Assembly (NCBI GenBank): GCA_031254155.1
Contig: JAIRVA010000145.1
Coordinates: 1 to 7,468, forward strand
Direction of reading: 5' to 3'
Source of the DNA: Propionibacteriaceae bacterium
GTDB taxonomy: Bacteria; Actinomycetota; Actinomycetes; Propionibacteriales; Propionibacteriaceae
DNA length: 7,468 bases
The translations under genes were made by a program, and so were the position numbers. Position 1 is the first letter of the stretch, and each line of letters begins with the position of its first letter. The notes under the pieces were generated by a model. It was not told the origin of the DNA, made no database searches, and worked only from the letters and a program-made list of their open reading frames with translations. Below are positions 6,001 to 7,468 of this stretch, in pieces.

Positions 6001-7468
6001 TGACGAAGACCGGTGCCACGGCGGACGGCCGGGACACGGTCGAGATCACGGCGTACACGTTCGATAGGGACGGTAACCCCGTCGCCGGGACCATTGATCT
6101 CACGGGTTCGTCGGCTGACCTCAAGCTGGGCGTCACGTCGATCACGACGGATGCCACCGGTGTGGGGCGGGCCACGGCCACCTCGGTGCGCGCGGGCGCG
6201 TACAGTGTCAAGGCCGCGGTGGGCGGGACCGAACTTGCGCAGTCCGGTTCGCCGTTGACGGTGACGTTCGTGGCGGGCGGGGTGTGTGTGGCGCCGGCCT
6301 GTGTCCCGGATGTGTCGGTGGCTGATGCGCACCGGACCAGGGTTGAGGTGACGGCTGACCAGCAGGTGATTGGGGGCGGCCAGGACCAGGCGACCGTCTA
6401 CGCGTTTGACCAGTACGGGAACCCGGTGGCGGGGGCGGCGGTGGCGTCGGCCCCGGCGGCGGGTACCCCGGCGGGGTTGACCGTGGTCACGCCGGTCGCG
6501 GTGACGGATGCGACGGGCCAGACGGTCGTCGCGTACACCGCGACGGTGGCGACGACGTATAGTGCGGTGGTCACGATCGACGGTGCCGCTATCACGTGGC
6601 TCCCGCAGGCGGGCGGCAACGGCTCGGCGAAGTCGTCGCCCGTCACGCTGACCTTCACGAAGCCCGTGTGTGTGATGGAGGCCGGGTGTACGCCGGCGCC
6701 GGGCGTGACCCCGGCGCACCAGACCCGCGTCGAGGTGACGGTGACGGACGCGGTGGCGGACGGCCAAGATCAGGCGGTCATCTCGGCGTACACCTATGAC
6801 GAGGACGGCCGCCCGGTCGCCGGGACGGTCTATCTCACGGTGCAGTCGCCCGATCTCAAGCTCTCGGCGTACTCCATCACGACGGATTCGACCGGGCATG
6901 GTACCGTGACGGCCACCTCAACCCAGGCGGGCGAGTACGAGGTCCAGGCCTGGGCCGAGGGCGGCCATGTCAACGAACTGTCCGATCACGGGTCGGCGCT
7001 GACGGTGCGGTTCCTGGCGGGTCACCTGTGTGTCGTCGAGACCGGCTGCCAGCCGGCGCCCGGCGTGGACGCCGACCACCAGACCCACGTCACGGTCACG
7101 AAGACCGGGGCGGTGGCGGATGGCAGCGACCGGGACATCATCACGGCGTACACCTTCGACCAGTACGGCAACCCGGTCGCGGGGACGTTGTACTTCGCGG
7201 CGGCGGACCCCGGCCGGTTGTCGCTCGGCGCGGCGTCGGTGACGACGGGTGCGACCGGGCAGGGTACCGTGTGGGCGACCTCGCGGGTCGCGGGCAGCTC
7301 CGTGGTCACCGCGTGGGCCGACCAGAACCACACGGTGGGGCTGTCGGCGGCGCACGGCTCACCGCTGACCCTCACGTTCGTGGCGAGCAGCCCGTGTGTC
7401 AGCGAGGCCGGTTGTACGGTCGCGCCGGGCGTGGATGCCGCGCACCAGACGCGGGTCGCGGTGACCCG
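1..7468 (+). CDS. Giant Ig-like (Big_1/invasin-type) repeat surface protein, internal fragment open at both ends
   Basis: One uninterrupted frame runs from base 3 to the last full codon at 7464-7466: 2,488 codons, roughly 250 kDa, without a stop. I see no start codon with a ribosome binding site, no signal peptide, no LPxTG-like motif and no terminal membrane segment, so both ends lie outside the window. The translation is a string of about 21 complete and 2 partial beta-rich domains. Most carry the core 'FDxxGNPVAG', followed by 'TTDAxGxGxAT', 'AGxYxVxA' and a closing 'SPLTVTFVAG' strand, as in bacterial Big_1 domains. Such proteins usually project from the cell surface and act in adhesion or as stalks holding a terminal binding domain; that role is inferred. 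All 38 cysteines come in close pairs, which fits an exported, oxidised protein. The frame is intact throughout, with no sign of frameshift or decay. The gene is certain; its exact function is not. Confidence 0.95.
3..119 (+). other. C-terminal tail of an upstream Ig-like domain (partial)
   Basis: Residues 1-39 start with 'FTVTAAAYS', which matches the 'AGxYxVxA' strand of the later domains, and finish at 'GGAVWRFTGT', which sits where the others have their closing 'SPLTVTFVAG' strand. This is therefore the last third of a domain whose beginning is upstream, and it shows that the repeat array extends beyond the 5' edge. It is Trp-richer than the later domains and has no cysteine. The boundary is approximate. 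Confidence 0.6.
120..467 (+). other. Cys-free Big_1-like Ig domain
   Basis: Residues 40-155. After 'TTRVADGQDSWWAILRAF' comes the family core 'FDEYGNPVWN', then variable strands and a closing 'LPVPFVAG'. It lacks the cysteine pair that opens most later domains and is the most divergent Big_1-type unit in the window. The 'ADGQD' just before the core reappears in the A-type array domains (for example near 4518 and 5274), so it is homologous to them. Confidence 0.65.
468..818 (+). other. Big_1-type Ig domain opened by C-x4-C (B-like)
   Basis: Residues 156-272. It opens with 'CLPGAC' (Cys156, Cys161), followed by 'TLRTRSEV', which matches the 'AHRTRVEV' of array B domains, and the core 'TDKYGNPVAGAAV', also as in B domains. 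A 'TDASGQVAV' turn and 'GAYPLQITVDG' follow, ending at 'MHFVAE'. It lacks the 'TWLPQ' segment of the later B domains, so it is a short or ancestral B form. It is directly followed by a domain with an internal cysteine pair. Confidence 0.65.
819..1217 (+). other. Ig-like domain with an internal C-x11-C pair
   Basis: Residues 273-405. It begins after the 'HFVAE' strand with a 'SALDLTPTVTP' lead and 'AGESVEATVTV', a strand typical of bacterial Ig-like folds. It lacks the GNPVAG core ('NPTDGIPVQVVI' sits there). Cys344 and Cys356 flank a Gly/Asp-rich turn where other domains have 'TDAxGxA', so the pair probably bridges two neighbouring strands. It ends at 'VDFLAGEL', just before the next domain's cysteine pair. 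The N-terminal boundary is approximate. Confidence 0.55.
1218..1571 (+). other. A-type Big_1 domain (C-x5-C), first copy
   Basis: Residues 406-523. It opens with 'CVVEAGC' (Cys406, Cys412), the exact A-type signature found again from 3687 onward. It continues through 'ETAEITAYTFDKYGNPVPG', 'DLHLDATSITT', 'GTATATSSAAG' and the closing 'GSPLTLTFVAG'. It is thus an outlying member of the downstream array class, more than 2 kb from the next A domain. It differs from them in having 'KYG' (B-like) rather than 'xDG' in the core. Confidence 0.7.
1572..1874 (+). other. Invasin-like Ig domain with an internal C-x7-C pair
   Basis: Residues 524-624. It is shorter than the array domains, with an invasin-like layout: 'TTLALTPDTSSPAGG' lead, 'VSVIDGLGNPVPDALV' core, then 'ACVTDEFGACTVEF', in which Cys582 and Cys590 flank the turn, and a closing 'AAVAFTA'. 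In bacterial Ig-like domains a cysteine on each side of this 'TDxxGxC' turn is a common disulfide staple. With the preceding A domain it forms a 657-base two-domain unit. Confidence 0.65.
1875..2201 (+). other. Big_1-type Ig domain opened by C-x4-C (B-like, short)
   Basis: Residues 625-733. It opens with 'CLTPDC' (Cys625, Cys630), then 'PAPGVDSAHTSRVEI', which matches the 'PGVDxAHxTRVEV' of array domains. The core is 'YVFDTYGNPVVDTPV', followed by 'TDADGLAATTATS' and a closing 'TPTVTFRL'. Like the domain at 468-818 it lacks the B-type 'TWLPQ' segment. It pairs with the next domain in the same way as 1218-1874. Confidence 0.65.
2202..2531 (+). other. Invasin-like Ig domain with an internal C-x7-C pair, second copy
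   Basis: Residues 734-843. 'SSLAVSAPSALAGAPVTATV' is followed by a 'DDSGHPVAGVLVTFS' core, then 'TCTTGVDGKCAVVF', in which Cys798 and Cys806 flank the turn, and a closing 'QGVEFTTG'. It aligns by layout with 1572-1874 (same C-x7-C spacing and position) and, with the domain before it, again makes a unit of exactly 657 bases. Confidence 0.65.
2532..2906 (+). other. B-type Big_1 domain, isolated upstream copy
   Basis: Residues 844-968. It opens with 'CVSPVC' (Cys844, Cys849), then 'PGVDDNHRTHLAV', the core 'FVFDKYGNPVEN' and the B-specific end 'VEVTWLPQLGG' plus 'RSSPVTLRFV'. Length (125 residues) and layout match the array B domains at 4056, 4791, 5550 and 6285, so this is a full B domain without an A partner. 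It lies immediately before the three non-Big_1 domains. Confidence 0.7.
2907..3191 (+). other. Non-Big_1 bacterial Ig-like domain with a C-x11-C pair
   Basis: Residues 969-1063. It has the layout of 'bacterial Ig domain' modules (Big_6-like) common in large surface proteins: 'TPPAAPVVTEP' Pro-rich lead, 'VFAGTTEPGTTVVVTLSDG', then Cys1015 and Cys1027 bracketing 'TGTVDWS', then 'LAEGQLTIQATAADSSGN' and a closing 'VGFIVD'. It contains no GNPVAG core. The family assignment is from memory of the pattern; which Pfam model it would hit is uncertain. Confidence 0.65.
3192..3434 (+). other. Non-Big_1 bacterial Ig-like domain, no cysteine
   Basis: Residues 1064-1144. After a 'PPDPPTILVANG' linker come 'VISGLAEPNTRVTVYDEAGN', 'GSDGHWVLSPLPDGT' and 'GDITATATDEAGRDSEP'. 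This is the same repeat type as its two neighbours, with the cysteines replaced. At about 81 residues it is much shorter than the Big_1-type units. Confidence 0.65.
3435..3686 (+). other. Non-Big_1 bacterial Ig-like domain, no cysteine, third copy
   Basis: Residues 1145-1228. The order of motifs repeats that of 3192-3434: 'VIRGTADPDAPVVVTAEDG', 'ALPDGTWSIPTPAG' and 'GPITATATDDAGN'. It ends in a short 'YLATEPGEL' linker leading into the cysteine pair of the first array domain. It closes the short-domain block that separates the mosaic 5' part from the regular A/B array. Confidence 0.65.
3687..4055 (+). repeat. A domain, array position 1
   Basis: Residues 1229-1351 (123 aa). Opens 'CVKEAGC'; 'AEITAYTYDSNGNPVVG' core; 'DPAVTAGLVLGVTSITT', an insertion shared only with the A domain at 5187; 'TSTKAGTFEVQAWAD'; closes 'SGSPLAVTFVAGAV'. 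The opening 'PHMPVELTTRV' lacks the 'DAAHQTRV' of later A domains and resembles the A domain at 1218 ('PLELQTHV'), which suggests the array grew from that upstream copy. Confidence 0.75.
4056..4430 (+). repeat. B domain, array position 2
   Basis: Residues 1352-1476 (125 aa). Opens 'CLAPAC', 'DDAHRTRVEVTLDNQ', core 'VYAFDKHGNPVQGAVV', 'AGLSIVPPVAPTDALG', then 'INGVDVRWVSRANGD' and 'KSSPVALTFVG'. It is the only B domain in which 'TWLPQ' has changed (to 'RWVSR'), and its core has His in place of Tyr. The 'AGLS' version of the middle loop is shared with the B domain at 5550. Confidence 0.75.
4431..4790 (+). repeat. A domain, array position 3
   Basis: Residues 1477-1596 (120 aa). Opens 'CVVEAGC', 'PGVDAAHQTRVEVTKTGA', core 'AYTFDQDGNPVAG', 'TDLHLTADFITTDATG', 'TRAGAYTVRAWAD', closes 'HGSPLTVAFVAGGV'. 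Its closest array relative by loop and 'RAGAY' strand is the A domain at 5934, one higher-order unit away. Confidence 0.75.
4791..5186 (+). repeat. B domain, array position 4 (long-loop form)
   Basis: Residues 1597-1728 (132 aa, the longest array unit). Opens 'CLAPAC', 'GDTHRTRVEVTLDNQ', core 'FDKYGNPVAGAAV', then the extended loop 'GSPAGFTVVTPITPTDAAG', 'INGTDVTWVPQAGGDG', closes 'SSPVTLTF' plus an extra 'TDGSGPAV' linker. The long loop is shared only with the B domain at 6285. Bases 4923-4949 are identical to 5679-5705 in the B domain at 5550. Confidence 0.75.
5187..5549 (+). repeat. A domain, array position 5
   Basis: Residues 1729-1849 (121 aa). Opens 'CVEEAGC', 'PGVDAAHQTRVVVTKTGA', core 'FDRDGHPVAG', 'DPADAAAGLTLDTASITT' (loop shared with 3687), 'TSTKAGPYLVQA', then the short 'GVGGTELTQSG' in place of 'WADxxxTTELxxxG', closing 'SPLTVTFVAGAV'. 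The GGTEL form is shared with the A domain at 5934, not with its higher-order partner at 3687. Confidence 0.75.
5550..5933 (+). repeat. B domain, array position 6
   Basis: Residues 1850-1977 (128 aa). Opens 'CLAPAC', 'PGVDDAHRTRVKVTVDRQ', core 'FDQYGNPVAGAAV', 'AGLSVLAPIAPTTAQG', 'INGTDVTWLPQDGSDG', closes 'SSPVTVTFVEASGTD'. The loop and the DNA around the opening cysteines match the B domain at 4056, one unit (1,494 bases) upstream. Confidence 0.75.
5934..6284 (+). repeat. A domain, array position 7
   Basis: Residues 1978-2094 (117 aa, the shortest array unit). Opens 'CLKEAGC', 'PGVDAAHQTRVEVTKTGA', core 'FDRDGNPVAG', 'SSADLKLGVTSITTDATG', 'VRAGAYSVKA', then 'AVGGTELAQSG', closing 'SPLTVTFVAGGV'. 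It matches 4431 in its loop and 'RAGAY' strand, but 5187 in the 'GGTEL' segment, and so looks like a hybrid. Confidence 0.75.
6285..6668 (+). repeat. B domain, array position 8 (long-loop form)
   Basis: Residues 2095-2222 (128 aa). Opens 'CVAPAC', 'ADAHRTRVEVTADQQ', core 'FDQYGNPVAGAAV', long loop 'GTPAGLTVVTPVAVTDATG', 'IDGAAITWLPQAGGNG', closes 'KSSPVTLTF'. It is the last B domain seen; the loop pairs it with 4791 at a 1,494-base offset. Confidence 0.75.
6669..7468 (+). repeat. Run of three consecutive A domains (last one cut by the window edge)
   Basis: After the last B domain the alternation stops. A domains open at 6669 ('CVMEAGC', residues 2223-2342), 7029 ('CVVETGC', residues 2343-2464) and 7395 ('CVSEAGC', 24 residues visible). 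All have 'HQTxV' after the cysteines. The first two have 'AYTYDEDGRPVAG' and 'AYTFDQYGNPVAG' cores and 'AWAEGGH' or 'AWADQNH' strands. The second has a B-like 'QYG' core and a 'GSPLTLTFVA' end like the A domain at 1218. The array continues past the 3' edge. Confidence 0.75.

Larger units (their letters stand above)
3687..6668 (+). repeat. Alternating A-B domain array, four pairs, two higher-order units of about 1.5 kb
   Basis: Eight domains alternate between class A (opening C-x5-C, 'CVxEAGC') and class B (opening C-x4-C, 'CLAPAC'). A-B pair lengths by cysteine-to-cysteine distance are 744, 756, 747 and 735 bases. Pairs 1 and 3, and pairs 2 and 4, share marks that adjacent pairs do not, so the repeating unit is four domains: 3687-5186 (1,500 bases) and 5187-6668 (1,482 bases). 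A 29-base identical stretch at 4047-4075 and 5541-5569 lies at exactly the 1,494-base offset. Many synonymous differences elsewhere show that the copies are old rather than freshly duplicated. Confidence 0.8.

Noticed and set aside
2787..6899. Minus-strand open frame of 1,370 codons
   Set aside because: It lies antisense to, and in codon register with, the Ig-repeat frame. Its product is a low-complexity Arg/His/Gly mirror of the repeats with no recognisable fold, and its length follows from the absence of TTA, CTA and TCA in the sense frame.
101..7242. Short plus-strand open frames in the other two frames (for example 101-436, 1031-1348, 3977-4378, 7030-7242)
   Set aside because: Their products are Arg/Pro/Gly-rich with no motif, and they lie wholly within the Ig-repeat frame, as expected for out-of-frame reading of GC-rich codons.
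41..7375. Other minus-strand open frames of about 60-363 codons (for example 755-1333, 1878-2588, 2006-3097, 5327-6211, 6918-7355)
   Set aside because: All overlap the continuous sense frame, carry mirrored copies of its repeats, and have no domain I recognise. They are shadows of a GC-rich gene.
468..7415. Thioester or isopeptide adhesin domains suggested by the recurring cysteines
   Set aside because: Thioester domains have a single Cys in a short Cys-Gln context; here the cysteines come in pairs with no Gln next to them in the expected way. No convincing Lys/Asn/Glu isopeptide pattern is visible, and lysine is scarce.
3..7466. RTX calcium-binding nonapeptides or a type I secretion signature
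   Set aside because: The Gly/Asp-rich turns such as 'GGDGSA' do not repeat as GGxGxDxxx nonapeptides, and no C-terminal secretion region is in the window.
3687..7468. CRISPR array or tandem DNA satellite
   Set aside because: The periodicity is about 360 bases, always a multiple of three and tied to protein domains, with many synonymous differences. There are no short identical repeats with unique spacers.
1..7468. Promoters, ribosome binding sites, terminators, tRNA or other RNA genes
   Set aside because: The whole window is coding. GC-rich inverted stretches occur but none has a terminator-like stem followed by a T tract, and no tRNA or rRNA signature was seen.

Overview
The window lies wholly inside one giant protein-coding gene on the + strand. 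Reading from base 3 (codons start at positions divisible by 3; residue number here = position/3), the frame stays open for 2,488 codons without a stop and runs off both edges. Neither the start, signal peptide and promoter nor the stop, surface anchor and terminator is present. The product is a repetitive, Thr/Val/Ala/Asp/Gly-rich, almost Lys-poor protein made of tandem immunoglobulin-like beta-sandwich domains. The recurring core 'FDxxGNPVAG' is the hallmark of bacterial Ig-like domain group 1 (Big_1, invasin/intimin type). It is most likely a very large secreted or cell-surface adhesin or stalk protein.

The base composition is very GC-rich, with strong use of GCG/ACG/GTG/GTC/GAC codons, TTA apparently absent and CTA seen once. 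This points to a high-GC actinobacterium, but the sequence does not allow a genus to be named. No RNA gene, mobile element, CRISPR array or second gene is supported.

Layout: (1) 3-467, the tail of one Ig domain plus one Cys-free Big_1-like domain. (2) 468-2531, three two-domain units, each a domain opened by a cysteine pair followed by a domain with an internal cysteine pair; the last two units are both exactly 657 bases. (3) 2532-2906, a single B-type domain. (4) 2907-3686, three shorter Ig domains of a different family ('GTTEPGTTV', 'DGTWSI', 'ATATDDAGN' type). (5) 3687-6668, a regular array in which two domain classes alternate: A, opened by C-x5-C, and B, opened by C-x4-C. (6) 6669-7468, where the alternation stops and three A-type domains follow one another to the window edge.

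The most interesting structure is hierarchical. Domains of about 117-132 residues pair as A-B (about 250 residues), and A-B pairs differ in a way that gives a four-domain higher-order unit of about 1.5 kb, present twice (3687-5186 and 5187-6668). All 38 cysteines in the visible protein fall in 19 close pairs, 15 at domain boundaries and 4 inside domains, with none left single. This suggests a rod stiffened by regularly spaced disulfide staples. Domain boundaries and the adhesin role are inferred by eye from repeat alignment and family knowledge; no search was run.
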